A stretch of DNA of 64,000 nucleotides from contig NC_134683.1 in NCBI RefSeq assembly GCF_024713945.1, forward strand, positions 4,403,501 through 4,467,500, read 5' to 3'. Below, piece by piece: positions 38,170 to 60,982 of the stretch (position 1 is its first letter; each line of letters starts with the position of its first letter). Made by a program: the position numbers and the translations under genes. The notes under the pieces are model-generated. The model saw nothing but the letters and a program-made list of their open reading frames with translations, searched no databases and was not told where the DNA came from. Source of the DNA: Dermatophagoides farinae (taxonomy: Eukaryota > Arthropoda > Arachnida > Sarcoptiformes > Pyroglyphidae).

Positions 38170-38661
38170 TTAATCAAAAATTAAACTTCGATCTTGATTA
38201 TTGCTATTGCGGATATAAAAATCATTCGATATATCGATTGTAACAGGATCATTCGTTGTTGTTGTTATCATTGGTTGGTTTTGTTGTTCGATATATTTCG
38301 ATTCGTTCATCACCATTCTTCGAATTATATCATTATTTTTCAATAATTTTCCAACAACATTTGGATATTTATCAATAACATAACCGATAAGAAATTCACG
38401 ATATTGTTCCCGGTGTTCTGGATCCATTTGTTCAATAGAAATATCGATCAATTTCTGTACAGCAATACCACGACATTTTGGATGAAATGGATTTTTCATT
38501 CGACAATAATCACCCCATGTATCATATGGATTTGGTAGGGCGATTTCACGACGATTTTTCACTGGTAATGCATCGACAATGACAATATAATCGTATGGAA
38601 ACAATAATAATGGGATTAAAACCGTGATAATAACCATCTTGACGAACATTATCATCATCAT
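38170..38661 (-). CDS. Small secreted protein of unknown function
   Basis: An intronless frame of 163 residues. The N-terminus is a signal peptide (hydrophobic stretch to about residue 31, cleavage plausible near VDALPVKNRR). The mature part has only two cysteines (GDYCRMKNPFHPKCRG), which could form one disulphide. Then comes an amphipathic helical stretch (KLIDISIEQMDPEHREQYRE, LIGYVIDKYPNVVGKLL) and a polar tail. KNRR just after the signal peptide is a possible dibasic processing site, so a peptide precursor is conceivable. I do not recognise the family. A minus-strand TATAAAA (38747-38753) lies about 90 bp upstream of the ATG and is a plausible TATA box. The frame is not low-complexity, which supports a real gene. 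Confidence 0.65.
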   Translation of the reverse strand: MMMIMFVKMVIITVLIPLLLFPYDYIVIVDALPVKNRREIALPNPYDTWGDYCRMKNPFHPKCRGIAVQKLIDISIEQMDPEHREQYREFLIGYVIDKYPNVVGKLLKNNDIIRRMVMNESKYIEQQNQPMITTTTNDPVTIDISNDFYIRNSNNQDRSLIFD

Positions 38662-39059
38662 TTTAATTGTTTAGATTCGCGAAAAAAAATGTCAAACTAA
38701 AAATGAGTGAATGTAGCTTGCAAATGAAAAAAAAACAAAAGCATTTTTTTATAATTTAAGCATCTTGATGATGTGAGCAAAGTTTAAAAAAATTGAAATT
38801 TTATTCATTTTTACACATTTATAAAAAAAACGTGTGTGTGTGAGGGAAGAGGTTATTCATCAGTTTTTTATTTGATTCAAAGTTCAAATTTTGAAAAAAA
38901 AGAAAAAGACACACAAACACATAAGTAAGAGACTTGGGTGTGTTATTTTTTTTGTTATGATAAGAATTTTTAAATTCTTTGGAACTGTTGTTTGTTTATT
39001 TGTTGTGAAAATATTTACACACAGGTGAAAGATTAAGATTTTTTTTTTGTTTTCAATAT
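38662..39059. other. Spacer with candidate TATA box and ubinuclein 3' UTR
   Basis: About 400 bp without coding potential. TATAAAA on the minus strand at 38747-38753 probably serves the small secreted-protein gene. Minus-strand AATAAA (TTTATT at 38995-39000) is a candidate poly(A) signal for the ubinuclein gene, about 60 bp past its stop. Confidence 0.45.
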
Positions 39060-42000
39060 TCATCTAGGCTGATTTGGTAATCCAATTTTATTCGATGATG
39101 ATGCATTTTGTTGTTGTTGTTGTTGAGGATTTTTAATGAAATTTACAACCGAATTTATTAATGTCTGTGTTGTTGGTTGACCATAAGATAATGGTTGTGT
39201 TGTTGTTGTTGGTGATGATGATGATAATTGTTGTTGTTGTTGTTGTGGTGGTGGTGATTTTGCTATCAATGATGATGCCGAAAATGATGATGATGGTGAT
39301 ATTTTGACAGATGATGCCGATGATTGTGTGGATGAAGTTGGTGTTTGGTTATTCAATAATAATGAAGGATTTTTATTCATCATTTGACTTGTGGATTGAT
39401 TCGATGGTTGTTTACTATTCACAGTCATCGATGATGATGATTGCGATGGTGATGGTGATATTCGATTATTCGATGGTGATGATGGCGATGGAGAGGATGA
39501 TGGTGAATTGTTTAGAAAATGGCTTATTAAATTGGCATTAGTAAACATGTCGGGTATTTGAAAAAAACTTGAAAGAATATCATTACGTGTGACTGTTGTA
39601 TTCGATGTAGATTGTGATTGTGTTGTTGATGGTGATGGTGATTGTTTCGAATTTGATCTATTCGATGATGATGATGATCCGCTAGTATTAAGATTCGTTA
39701 CGCCGAAAGCCGCTAATAATGAATTTGGATTCGGTACATTCATATTACGAGGCATCGATGTTGTCGGTGTCGTTGTTGATGAACGAAGTTGTTGTTGCTG
39801 CTGTTGTGAATGATTTGTAGATGATACGGAAAGTAAACTTGATGGTGATGGTATCTGTGGCGGTGGCATCGATGTTATTGTAGCCGATCGTATCGATGAT
39901 GGAGATGATTTATTATTATTCGATGATGATGATAATGTTCCAGAACCAAGAAGCATTGATGATGCCGATGGTGATAAAGATGATGAGGTAGTGGTAGAAT
40001 TTGTTGATGATGATGCTAAACAGGCTAATGATTGAAGCATTGCTAAACCACGATGATTTGACATTGAATATGGATCATGAATACCGGATTGTTGTTGTGG
40101 TTGTTTGATTTTTCCAATCTAGTGATTTTAAAAAATTGAAAATTTTTGAACTCAACAAAATACAATTCAAAATACACATACCGATAATGAATTGGATTTA
40201 TTGCTGCTGTTGCTGCTTGACGATTTCATCTGATTATTGGAAATTGTTGCTGTTCGATTTGTCAAAATTGATGAATTATCATTTGGACTACCGCCACTAT
40301 TATTATTGGTGACCATTAATTTACCAGCCAATCCTTCATTAAATGAAGATGATTGTTGTTGACTATTATTCGATGTACTAAGATTAATAGCTTGTTCAGT
40401 TGTTGACTGTTGTTTTTGTATTGACGATTGTTGTTGTTGTTGTATTGATGATGATTTTGATTTTGATGATGATGATAATTTTTGTGATTGTAACGATAAT
40501 GGTAACATTGAATTTTCCAGACATAAACGTTCCGAATATCTACATAATGCCTCTCCAGAAATACCATCATCAATATATTTGGCTAAATATTCATAAATAT
40601 TGGTTCGATTTTTCGCCGATGTTGCTGTTTTATGATAGACACTAAAATTGGAAAGAAGGAAAAAAATCAGAATTACTTTTAAATTAAAAACTAAAAACAT
40701 TGTTGTCACTTACTCGATGAGAAAACGATTCCATTCATTCGTAATGATTCCTTTTTTATTCATTGGTTTTGATATTGGTATACTGGATACAATATCATAT
40801 GGAGTTTTTAAACTCAACAATCTAGCTTTAAGTAGAGCTGAATTTTGTATCAATTGTGATGGTGATGAATATGGATTCGTTGTCGTAGATGATGACGATG
40901 ATGATGATGATGACAATTTAGATTGTTGTTGTTGTTGTTGTTGTCCAGATATAGTGCCCAGTAAACTATCCGTTATCATTTGATGATATAGATTTTGTGC
41001 AACAAATGAATTTACAGCAGCAGCTTGTTGTTGTTGCTTGATAAGTGATGATGATGATGATGATGATTGGTCCAATACAGAAATTTTATTACTCGATTTT
41101 CGTTGCTAAAAGAGAAAAAAATGATTAGTTTTTTCAATTTTAAAAAATTTCAATCAACGTCACTACCTTTGTTGTTGTTGTTTGACCATCCGATTCGGTG
41201 GTTGATGCATTCTTTTTCATTGTTGTTGATATTGTAGCATTCAATTTGGATGATGATGGTTCTTTTTTGATTTTCTGATTATCAACTGATGATGATGATG
41301 GAACTTTTTTACCACTGGTGGATTTCTGTTGTTCAAATAGTAACGATGTTTCAACTAAATGACCAATAATATCATTATGATGATTTGCAGTTTGATTATT
41401 CAATTTTTTCGACATAACATTCGATGATGATGATGGTATTGTCGATTGTGATTCTTTCGATGATTTCGTATGTGATGACGATGATGTTGCATTCAAAGTT
41501 GATTGTGATGATAATTTTGCTTGTTTCGATTGTTTTCGACTACGATTCTGATTATGATTATTTTCCATTTCCATATCATCATCTTCAATTTTATTTGGTT
41601 TTCGCTATGTTTTTTGAATTTCAATAATTAGAAACAACATAACATAACATGATAGATTAATTCTTACCTTTAATTTTTGTAAAATATTTGCCTTTTCAAA
41701 TTCATCATCAACATCATTATTATTATTATTATCATCATCATCATCGATTGGTTTAAATTCTAATTCACCACAATTAATATAGAAACCACCATGTAATGCA
41801 GTCATATTATGTGGAATAAGTTCATCATATGCTTCAGAATTATCAACAAATGAATCATTTTCATCGTAACCATCGCCTTTATCAATATAGCCATCATCAT
41901 AACAGGAACCATATTTTTGTTCAAATGATGCGGCAATTCTTGCCACTTCCTTCATCAGAATCTTCATCATCAAACTAAATTGGAAATATGAGAATAAAAA

Positions 42001-42342
42001 CGAAAATTAATACAAATTCAAACATTCGAACCAAGTTTTACAACATACTAATTTTGGTGGCCGTTTTGGATCATGATCCACCGATGATGATTGTTTATTT
42101 TTCATTTTCTTTTTATTCTGTTTTTGTTCATCATGATCAGTAATCAATTTTTTCAACGAAAAATGTGGATAAAATGTTTTCGAATCATCGTTTGATAAAT
42201 TTAAATCAATCGATAATCGTAATGCTTTTTGTTTTATTTTTGATTTTTTCGATATCATCGTTGGCGTTGATGATGTTGCTATTGTTGATGATGGTGATGA
42301 AATACCAATTTTAGCCGCCATAGCCATAGTTGCTGGATGCAT
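39060..42342 (-). CDS. yem: Ubinuclein / yemanuclein (HIRA-complex histone H3.3 chaperone subunit)
   Basis: Six exons on the minus strand: 42342-42049, 41974-41668, 41604-41167, 41105-40714, 40641-40182, 40118-39060. The product is about 982 residues with one base removed at 41949-41950. The N-terminus has the ubinuclein block RLSIDLNLSNDD and DPKRPPKL. The Hpc2-related domain follows (ARIAASFEQKYG, then FVDNSEAYDELIPHNMTALH and GGFYINCGELEFKP), which binds H3.3-H4 in this family. The centre keeps part of the ubinuclein middle domain across the exon 4/5 junction (NEWNRFLID, NRTNIYEYLAKYIDDG, LCRYSERLCLEN). The C-terminal half is low-complexity Ser/Gln/Thr. Ubinuclein works with HIRA and CABIN1 in replication-independent H3.3 deposition. 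Introns are 61-74 bp. Confidence 0.88.
41949..41974 (-). other. Apparent one-base frame break at the start of ubinuclein exon 2
   Basis: With the clear acceptor (AATTTAG, exon from 41974) the frame reads FDDEDSDE and then leaves the conserved frame. Skipping one G of the GG at 41949-41950 gives DDEDSDEEVARIAASFEQKYG-type sequence, as expected for ubinucleins. The alternative is a later acceptor (GATGAAG, exon from GAAGTGGCA), which is in phase but lacks a pyrimidine tract and drops the acidic block. Confidence 0.6.
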
Positions 42343-43479
42343 TTCGTGGCCACTGCTACTGTTTGCTTGTTTGATTGATTGTTATCGATTTTTTTTTCGC
42401 TCCTTTTCAATTATTATCTAACACTGGAATTTATTTGATTTTTATAAATAATGACGATGAATGATGATTGATCAATCACTGAATATTAATTGATTTACAT
42501 CCATTTAATTATCAAATGGATTGAAAATGAACGATGAAATTGAATCACTTTAAATCAAACAAAAATATACACATCAAACACACGAATCAAAAAATTGTGC
42601 AGACAACAAACATATAAACAACAACAAAAAAAAAAATAAAAAATAAAAACAAGACACGAATGCCCATTGTTGTTGTTGATGGTGATGGTGGTGGTGGTGG
42701 TGGTCGTTTATAATAATCACACACACACACAGCCAATTCAATGGAAAAAAGAAAGCAAAAAAAATCCAATTTCGGGCAACTATTTTAACATGGATAGTCT
42801 TTCCGCTATGTTGACGGGTTTTTAAAAAAATTTCATTTCACGGAAAAAAAGAATCATTTTCGATAAATCAAATGAAAATCAATTGAATTTACCAAGGGAA
42901 CAAAAAAATTGAAACCAATCAATTTGGAATACTATGGATTCACACACACACATACACACAAGGTTATCATTACAATGAGGAAAAAACAATTCCAGAACGA
43001 AAAAGAAAAAAAATCTTATTGATGCTCAAATCATCATCATCATCATCATCATCATAATCAGGTCATTGGCTATCGATTGTTTTAGGCCATTATCATCAAT
43101 CAGTTATACAATGTTTGTTTGTTGTTGTATGATGATATAAACTGTCAAATCATAGCGGTGAAGATGTTACCATAAAATACGTTGATCGTAACCTTTACCA
43201 CAAAAAAAACGTTGATGATGATGATGATGATTTCCCGTTTCGGTTTGTCGGTGAATCGCGATTGAACGTTGTATGTGTGCGTAACGAAATTATATCGATA
43301 TTAATATCAAAATTTTCGTCGAGTCGTTCATCTTTCGAATCATCGTTATATAATCGATTATGTCATATTCTCTTCCGCATATTTATAACTGTGTTTTACA
43401 TCATCATTTCCCTACACCGAAAACAACAAAAACAAAAAGAAAGAGAAAAGTAACTTTCTCTTGTAGACCAAAAAAAAAG
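42343..43479. other. Divergent spacer between ubinuclein (-) and His-rich peptide (+)
   Basis: About 1.1 kb without a convincing coding exon. It contains CA runs (42720-42732, 42942-42958), an ATC run (43032-43053) and a TATCGATA octamer (43293-43300) matching the DREF core. It should carry the promoters of both flanking genes. Confidence 0.45.
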
Positions 43480-43487
43480 TATAAAAG
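43480..43487 (+). promoter_or_regulatory. TATA box of the His-rich peptide gene
   Basis: TATAAAAG lies 102 bp upstream of the ATG at 43582. A start site about 30 bp downstream (near 43510) would leave a leader of roughly 70 bases rich in ATCAAAT, typical of short arthropod leaders. A TATA box suits a tissue-specific secreted product. Confidence 0.6.
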
Positions 43488-43581
43488 ACAAGGATGAATT
43501 TCTCCGAGAAAATCAAATCAAATTATTCATTCATCAACAAATTAAATCAACAAATCAATTTAAATTTTTATTTAAAAAAAA

Positions 43582-44009
43582 ATGTCCAAGGTTTGTCTAA
43601 TAAACGTTGTGGTCGTTTTGTTTGACATTTTCAAACACCAGATGGTCACACATTTGACATTTAATTTCATTTTCGTTTTTTGTTTGATTTTAATTTTTTT
43701 TTATAGAAAATTTTCATCGTTTACTTTGTTGCCATCATGTTATTCGTGGCTCAATTTCAATTTCCTATGGTACAAGCTGGTCGTAGTAAAAAAAGCATGA
43801 TGATCGGTGTTGCATTAGGTGCAGCTATTGCACGTTCACAACATCATGATCTGAAATTATTACATGTATTGATACCATTACGATTGGCTGCTGAAGCATG
43901 GCGTCAAATGGGTAAACATCATCATCATCATTTTGATCTTTTAGGTGGACATCATCATCATCATGATGATTATCATCATGGTCATGGTTATTATCGACGA
44001 CGACGATAA
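43582..44009 (+). CDS. His-rich secreted peptide of unknown function
   Basis: Two coding exons, 43582-43590 (only ATG TCC AAG) and 43707-44009, encode 103 residues. The 116-bp intron has a T-rich acceptor (TTTATAG). Splicing creates a clean signal peptide (MSKKIFIVYFVAIMLFVAQ, cleavage plausible after PMVQA), which the unspliced frame lacks; this supports the model. The mature part has a small Ala-rich stretch (MIGVALGAAIARSQ), an amphipathic segment (LLHVLIPLRLAAEAWRQMGK) and two His clusters separated by DLLGG, ending in GYYRRRR. There are no cysteines. The His clusters could bind Zn or Cu, and the helix plus basic tail could suit an antimicrobial or cuticle-associated role. Both are guesses. 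AATAAA at 44275-44280 is a candidate poly(A) signal. Confidence 0.7.
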
Positions 44010-47000
44010 TCAAGTTTTCATCTATCAATTATTTAGCCATCATATTCATTCATGTCTTGACCGTCAATCAGAAATCGTCATCAACATTCGTTGTGTTCAT
44101 TTTATCTCATTATCGATCATCATCATCATTCATATATAACGTAACCTCAACATTATTGTCCTCTGTGTTATAATCATTATATCCGGTGCGGAAAAAATAT
44201 TTTTTTCTGTCTTGTCATCATCATTTTATTTATTCAAATTTTTTTTTGCCACTGACGAGATGTTTTGTTTTTTAAATAAACACCCCTGTAAGATATTAGA
44301 TTCACACACATCCAGCCAAACACCCAGCCAGCCACCCACCCACCAATTCTTAGCTTTTGTTTCATCGATGTTGTCGTTGTTTTGTTTTAATTTTTAGCCA
44401 GCAGCATAAAACCAGACTATGTTGATTCTTTGATTTAAATAAAAAAAAAAACGAAAATTCATTAAATATTCCTGTCTAATTAATGATGATGATGATGGTG
44501 ACTATGAAAAATCAACGGGGTTTGTATATTAAAATATTAAGAAAGAGAAAAAAAAATGAAAAAAAAAATTTCAAGCGGGTGGTCCATAGACCAAATTCTC
44601 GGGATTCATTTTGAAAAAAGTCAATGGAATCGTCGTGTTGTTGTTTTTTTTCACATCCATCAAACACGTGTGTGCGTGTGTGTGTGTGCAATGTCCACCA
44701 CCACCATCACCACCATCATCGATAAATGGATGAAATACAGAAACAGCGTTATTATTTGGCCATTGAAATGCAAATTTCTTTTTCTTTCCACCAAAACCTC
44801 GTAATAAGGATTATGATGATGATGATGATGCCGTTATGTGACAGTGACGATTATCATTATATTTCGTGAAAAAAAAACATATTGTTATCGCTGCTTATAT
44901 TTTCTGTTTCACTGAACTATCATTTTCGTCTAAATGATGATTATTACATAACAGCAAACAAAACAGAAAACAGAAAAAAAAACGAAAATCGAACCTTAGG
45001 GACTACACAACAACAACAACAACAAATGAACTGAGATGCATGTATCTATCATTTTGCACAATAAAACATCAATTACCGAATGATGGTGATCCGAAATTGG
45101 AATATAGTGAGAGATGAATGAATGGATGGTTGGATGGTTAACCTCGATCGTTGTTGGATGTTAGAATATCCCCGACAATTTCAGTGAAACATTTTAGAAC
45201 CAGAATCTGAGCTGAATTCATATTCGAATAGGAAAATCTTTTTTTTTTTTTATTTGCATTTCATATGACGTTGTTCGTTTTGCCCAAATGGGAATTTTCA
45301 ATGTGACAACAATAACACATATACATACGGTTATTATTATTATAAATTCGAGATATATGGATGGAATGGAAAATTTTTGAAGTAAAAATGACAGTTTTTT
45401 TTGTTGCGATTCTGTGTTTCATTTCTCTAGATTTTTGTTTTATGTTCCTATTCAAGCATCATCATCATGGGATTGATGATTAAAAAAAAAACAGTCAAAC
45501 ACAAACCACCACTACATGATGATCAAGAATTTGTTGTTGTTGTCGTTTTTTTTGAAACTAAATCACAGGTGCCATTATCATCGATTCTGGTTCCAAAATA
45601 TAAATGTCCAGAATCCAGAATTGGATACGTAATCAATAATGTTTTCCATCTAATTTGATCAATTGAATGAGAATTCGGAAACATATACAAAACAAAATTA
45701 TTTTCGCATGATGTGATCAAGATTGAAGAATAATTACACAAAATACGAAACACAAATAGGGTAGAGGAAGGGCGTGTGTATGAGTGTGTATTTCCAGTTG
45801 AATAATTGCACCAAAAGAAACGAATTGTAACGATATCTATGATAGGATCATCATTTGTGTGACACACACAAAAAAAAAATATTTGAATGGTTCAATGAAT
45901 TGAATTGAATTGAATGATCAAAATATAAATTGAAAGGTTAATTTTCTGTCCATTCATTCAGTCATACGAAAATTTTCTAATTCATGAAACAAATTGACTT
46001 TCTCTCTCTCTCTCATTCCATTTTTTACAATAAAATGTTAATCACACACACACAAACACACAAAAATGGGCGAAACGAAACGAAATGACATCTTTACATC
46101 ACATAAATATACACATGCACACACAAAAAAAAATCTCATTTAAACCCAAAAGAAATTTATATTTTATATCCGATTATAAATCGTGGATTCATTTTGGAAC
46201 ACACACACACACACACACACATCGAACGACCAACCAAAGAAAAAAACACTTATTACGCGTCAATTAGCATTCGATTATCGAAAGAAAAAAAATACGCGTG
46301 CGCGTTCAAAATTCTTATTCTGTAAATGATTTGGTCGGTCGTTGTTGTCGTTTTTTTGTTGTTGTTGTTGTTGTGGATCATAATATGGATCATGATCATC
46401 ATTGTAATATTCCAAAAATTTGATGTGGAAATCTATTCTATTCTAAACAAAACAAAAAAAACTTGTCACATTTTTCACTCTCTCTCGTGGGACACGTGAC
46501 TCAAATTTGATGGCTTTGAAATCTTTTTTTATTATTATTATTATTATTTGGAAACCAGGAAAAATACCAGATTTCTTTTTTTCTTTGCATGTAATACGTG
46601 CTTGTGATTACCCGAATAAATTCAATGTCAATTTCATCATCATGATCATGATCATGATCATTGCATTGGTGGCTTATTATGGTGTATAATACCGGCCGGA
46701 TATTATGATTATATTATATGAGATGCTCAACGGGATTTCGCAAAATTTTTTTTGATTTTCATGTTCAAAAACAACAGCAGAAAGAAAAAGGATCAATAGA
46801 TTTTTTTTTCTCCAGACCGCTCCAAATATTTCAAGTTCCTTAAAGGGCGTTACCTTCCTTCTCCTTTACTGTCTGATGATGGAATTAAGTTGTCTTAGTC
46901 TGTATGTGTGTGTGTGTGTATGGCAGACAATCAACCAACCAACCAACCGACCAATGGGATACCACCATCATCACATCATTATTTGGATATTTCAAGGTTT

Positions 47001-50000
47001 CTAAAAATCAATTTTTCTCTTTCACTTTATTTCAACATTAACCAAATGACATTGATGACCATCATCATGAAACAGAACCAAAAATCGTGCACGTTTCACG
47101 AAATGAAACAAAAAAAAAAATAAAACGGTCGATCACCCTCATCAACCCCACCCGCCGTTCATCATCATCATAATCATCCACCTACACTTTTACAACATTG
47201 GAAAATGAAAATTAATCCAAGACAATCCCTTCACACATTCGGTTATTGTTCGGAGAAATTAGGAACGAAGAAAAAAACCGATGTGAATCAAACAGGAAAG
47301 AAAAATATCGACATTGAACTCATTCATTCATTCAAAAAGTGTGCTGTTGTTGTTGTTGTTGTGTAATAAAAAAAAATCAAATTTTTCGCTCCAACATGCA
47401 ATTTGAATTCAATTCTAAATTCAGAAGCTGAATGAGTGAGAGAGAGAAAGATCAACTTAAATAGGATCAATTTTATTTTCCTTTTTTTCTCTCTCTCTCT
47501 CACTCACTTTCGTTTGTCTGTGTTTATTTGGAATTAATCTTTATGGATTTATTTTATTCAAAAGAAGAAAATCCCAACAAGTGACGATGATGATGACACT
47601 TATTGTGTTAAAAATTGCCATACAAATTACCGGGATATATGTTATGAAACGAAATCAATTTATTGATAATAATCGATTCAAAAAAAATTCGGTAATTAAT
47701 CGATTATTCTGGCTATTGGCTTTTTTAAAAAAAAAAATTTCTTTGTGTCCACACACGTACAGACCAAGAGGATCAAGTTGATCCTTTACTGTAGTATTGG
47801 TGAATTCACTCACTCACTCACTCATTCATCATTTTTTTTCTCTCTCGAAAATGAAAATTTGATTGTGTCACGTGAGTGTGAAATCATCTGTTGATGAAAA
47901 AACTTTTGATGAAATGGAAAAAAAATTTTTTAAATCAAAAAAAAATAAATGAAATTCATTCATTTGATGATGAAATTCCGTTTCCGTGTATAATGACAAC
48001 AAAAACTCATACGATTCGAATCGAATATGCGCAAAGCATCATCATTTTCAACAACACTGTGATTTTAGGCAAAAAAATGGTTATGATGTGAATCTATAAT
48101 AAAACAATTCGAACCAAAAAAGTGAAAACAACAACAAAAAAACTAAAAACAAAAATGACAGAAAAAAAACACCCACCATCAGTACACACAAACACCCAAG
48201 AAAGTTTCACATTTCTCCAAACTATATAAAATGCTAAAACAGAGAATAATTCTCTCTACATACAACGAAAAAAATAGAGATTCAGAATTGTTTTTTTGCT
48301 GACTGTTTGTTTGTTTGTTTGCACTTGTTTTGCACAAAAACAGAATCATTTGACATTTTTTTTCTACTATAGTTTCATTTCCATTTTCAAACGAACGACG
48401 ACAAACGATCGGTCCAAACTCATCATCATCATCATCATCATCATTTTTCCAATTTTCTTTTTTTTCCATCTACAAACACACACACTAACATTCCAAAAGA
48501 GAGAGAAAAAGAAAAACATTTACAGAATCAGATGGAAACACAAATGGAAAAACGGGCCAAATGTGTCATATATAGCGTATTTCGGATTCCAGAATGAACC
48601 TCCTTTTTCGTTCTATGATGGGGAAATGAAGGGGGTAGTACTTTTATTATTCTGTCCTGTGGATGCTATTCGATGATGATGATCATCATCATCGTCGTAG
48701 TCGTTCGTCATTTGATGATGGTAGTAGTGTTGGTTGGTTGGTGGCTGTTTTTCTCTGTTCTACTGTCTCTTTTTCTCTACTACCAACTAATCCTAGTTAA
48801 TCCTTCTTCTTCGACGTAGTTAGAATTTTTTTTTCTTCATCGTTTGTTCGTTTTCGTTTTTCGTCATCATCATTGCCATTCGTTTGGTTGGTTCATTTGG
48901 AAAAAATTTTTTTCGTTTTCCTTTTCGTTGTTGTTGAGAATTTTGGATCGACTTTGATGATGGTGGTAGCGGTGGTGGAAAACAAACGACTGGCAAAATG
49001 TATCATCATCATCATCATCATCGTGGATAGCGAAAAAAAGATAGTGAAAAACAGCAAAAAAAAAACGTAGAGATTTGACACATTTGTCAGATATTTCTCA
49101 AATCGATTCAATTCTTTTTTTTCTGGTTGTTGGTTTTCGTTGTCGTTATTTTATTTTTTTTTCTACGTAGAATGGTCGAAATATTTATTATTGTCTGTCT
49201 GTGTGTTTTGTTTCTTGGAGAAATTCTTGAAGAATAATGTTTCGACGAGCAAAAAAAAATGAAGAAGAAGAAACTTTACAAATACGGCTATTGTGTGACA
49301 TTGTTTTGTATTGAAATTTTTCTTCGTTAAATTATAAATTCATTCACTAATTCAGAACCCAAAATCATTGATCCAACTGGAAACCATTGGAAGAATTCTT
49401 TCAAATGGAATTTTTTTTTATGTATCGAGAATTCAATGACAACAAAAACAAAAAACAAAAATCAAATAAGAAAACAGCAGGAATAGTGTTTATGATCATC
49501 ATCATATGATGCTTGATGATGATGATGATGATTCTAAAACAAAACAAAAAAATTCAAATAATGTGTGTGTGTACGTTGTATTTTATTATATGTAGATCTC
49601 ATATAGTTTGATTTTGATTTGAAATTTCATTTTCTCTCTGCTGATCACCAACATTTTCGATTTACCGATAATCATTAGTTGGTAATAATAGATACCACCG
49701 ACCAATATTGACTTTGTGTGTGTGTGTGTGTGCGTATTTATTCACCATAGGTGGTATATATATTCAAAATAGAAATGGGGGCCATTCATATATATAAATG
49801 AATCATACAGTGATAATATTTGCCAACATCCAATAAGATGATGATGATAGATTCATCATGTAGACATCATCATTATCATGGAATTATGGTGAAAGAAAAA
49901 GTGAAAACAAAAATGAATTTAAATTCGTGAAAAAAATGATGATAAATTATTTATATCAACCACCTGCAATGGAATGAAGTTTGATTGATGAATTTTCATC

Positions 50001-51972
50001 ATTTCGATTTTTGTTTTTTTTTTGTGACACACACACACACAGTGATTGACGATTTGTTCGTGTCATTCAGGAAAAAAATCTTTAAAAAATTTTTCAAAAG
50101 AAAAATAAAAGCCCAGTAGCCAGAAAAATGAATGAATGAATGAAATGTATACGCGCTGGAAATGGGATTAAAGTGGATTTAACCATCTTTTACCTCTACT
50201 CAAAATGTCCACATGCACACACACACACACACATTCATTCATTCATTCATAGCTGTCCAATATGTTGTCTACTGTGATGGTCAGAACCATGACCATAGGA
50301 TGTGTGTGTGTGTATTTTGACCCAAGCAAACTTTTTTCAGAAACGAAAAAAAAATTTCTTCGGTTTCGGGAATATCAAATTAGCTTTTGAGCTTGTTTAA
50401 AAATTTTTTTTTTTAAATTCAGTTTAGTTCAATCTGTTCAAATTCATTCACATTGGATGTTTGGGATTTAAAAAAAAAATCTCATTTTTCCTGTATCACT
50501 GGTGTTTGTGAAACATTGATTTATTGATGAATTCATTCATTTTCACTTTGTACAATATACAATTCAAACATGAATGACAATTTTCGATTGTGACGATACT
50601 ATCGAATGATTCGTCCTTTATCAATTTCTCATTATATCCAAAGACCAAAACAAAACAAAAAAAAAAAAAAATGTTGAAACATTTTTATTCATATAAATGA
50701 AAATCCTCTCGCGATTTTTTTTGTTGTTGTTGTTGTTGCAGATATAGAAATCATCATCATCATCATCATTATTATTTGAATAAGAAAAATGATTATTTTC
50801 TTTTATTATTGTTGAAAATATAATTGGATTCTAATCTACACCAGTGTCTGTCTGTGTGTGTTTTGTTCATTTCTATTTTCTGATAATAATGGTGATGGCT
50901 TTCAAAATTGAATTGAATCCTAGAATATCCTGGAATTCATATATAAAATAAAGTAAGTAAACGAAACGAAACAAAACGAAAAAAAAACAATGAGAATCCA
51001 ATTGCAATTTTTGTGCTGCATTTCATTTTAGACATGGACAATGGCCAAATGTTTGTTTGTTTTGTATCTTTTATGGTTCGAATAAAATAAGCAGAAAAAA
51101 AACAACAACAACAACAATGATGATGATGGTGATGATGAAAATTTTTTTTGATGAGATTCAGCATCCACACACTATCTATGCAATGTGAAGACAACAAAAA
51201 TTCTTCATCATCATTGATTCTGGATGGATACAGAATTTGTTGTAATTTCTGGGAAGATAAAAAAAAAAAAATTCAATACGAATGAAAATCATGGTGAAAC
51301 AAAAAAAAAATCATTTTTGATTGGCCATTCAAAATGATTGGCCACACCTTCATATAAACCTTGTATGTGTGTTTTGGTCATATGAATTCTGAATGTTTTA
51401 GGTTACGCCCCTATCACTTTTTTCAACACATATGTGTGATATGTATATGTTTTCTCCGTTATCAGTAAGTATGCGCGCACGCATACAAATTATATGAGCA
51501 GACTCCAAACCCAAAAAAAAAAAATTAATTTTTTTCGTTTCTTCCATGTTACACACACATTTTGCATTCAACATTACTACTGCTGCTGCTGTTATCGTTG
51601 TTGGTTGATGCATCATCGACAATGATCAAAGCAAATATCAACAAAACCAGATCCAAAAGAGAACAGAAAATAAATATTTTGGAAAATTCGTGAGTAAAAT
51701 AGTGATGAACATGATGATTATAATAATAATAATGATGATGATGATGATCAGTACAAAAACATTTTTTTTTGCTCCTAAATTCTGATCGTATAGAATTTGT
51801 TTGATGAAAATTTGTTCATTTTGATTCTTTATTCTGGGTATGGTGTGTGTGTGAAAAGTGTTGATGTTTTCATTTAATATTCTATATCTGTGATTTGTGT
51901 GTTTTTAGTGTTGGTGTATCATTTTTTTTACGATTTTTTTTTGTTGAAAAAATTCAGAAATAATCAACAACA
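44010..51972. other. 8-kb intergenic region upstream of Pitx, no gene seen
   Basis: The left end holds the His-rich peptide 3' UTR (AATAAA at 44275 and 44438). The rest is AT-rich with many microsatellites: CA at 46199-46220, 49717-49732, 50028-50041 and 50218-50232; ATC near 44814-44830 and 48421-48443; TC near 45999-46014. Open frames here are short and biased by these repeats. Given its position beside a developmental homeobox gene, it probably holds Pitx enhancers and the promoter, but I cannot point to individual elements. Confidence 0.45.
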
Positions 51973-60889
<8,917 letters not shown>

Positions 60890-60948
60890 TTGGAAAAAAA
60901 AATCAATTCAAATCTATAGATTTTCTTTTATAGAAATATTTTCATCAA

Positions 60949-60982
<34 letters not shown>

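Noticed and set aside
48179-48676. Overlapping open frames on both strands with hydrophobic starts
   Set aside because: Both are built on T tracts and ATC repeats; no family features or splice partners.
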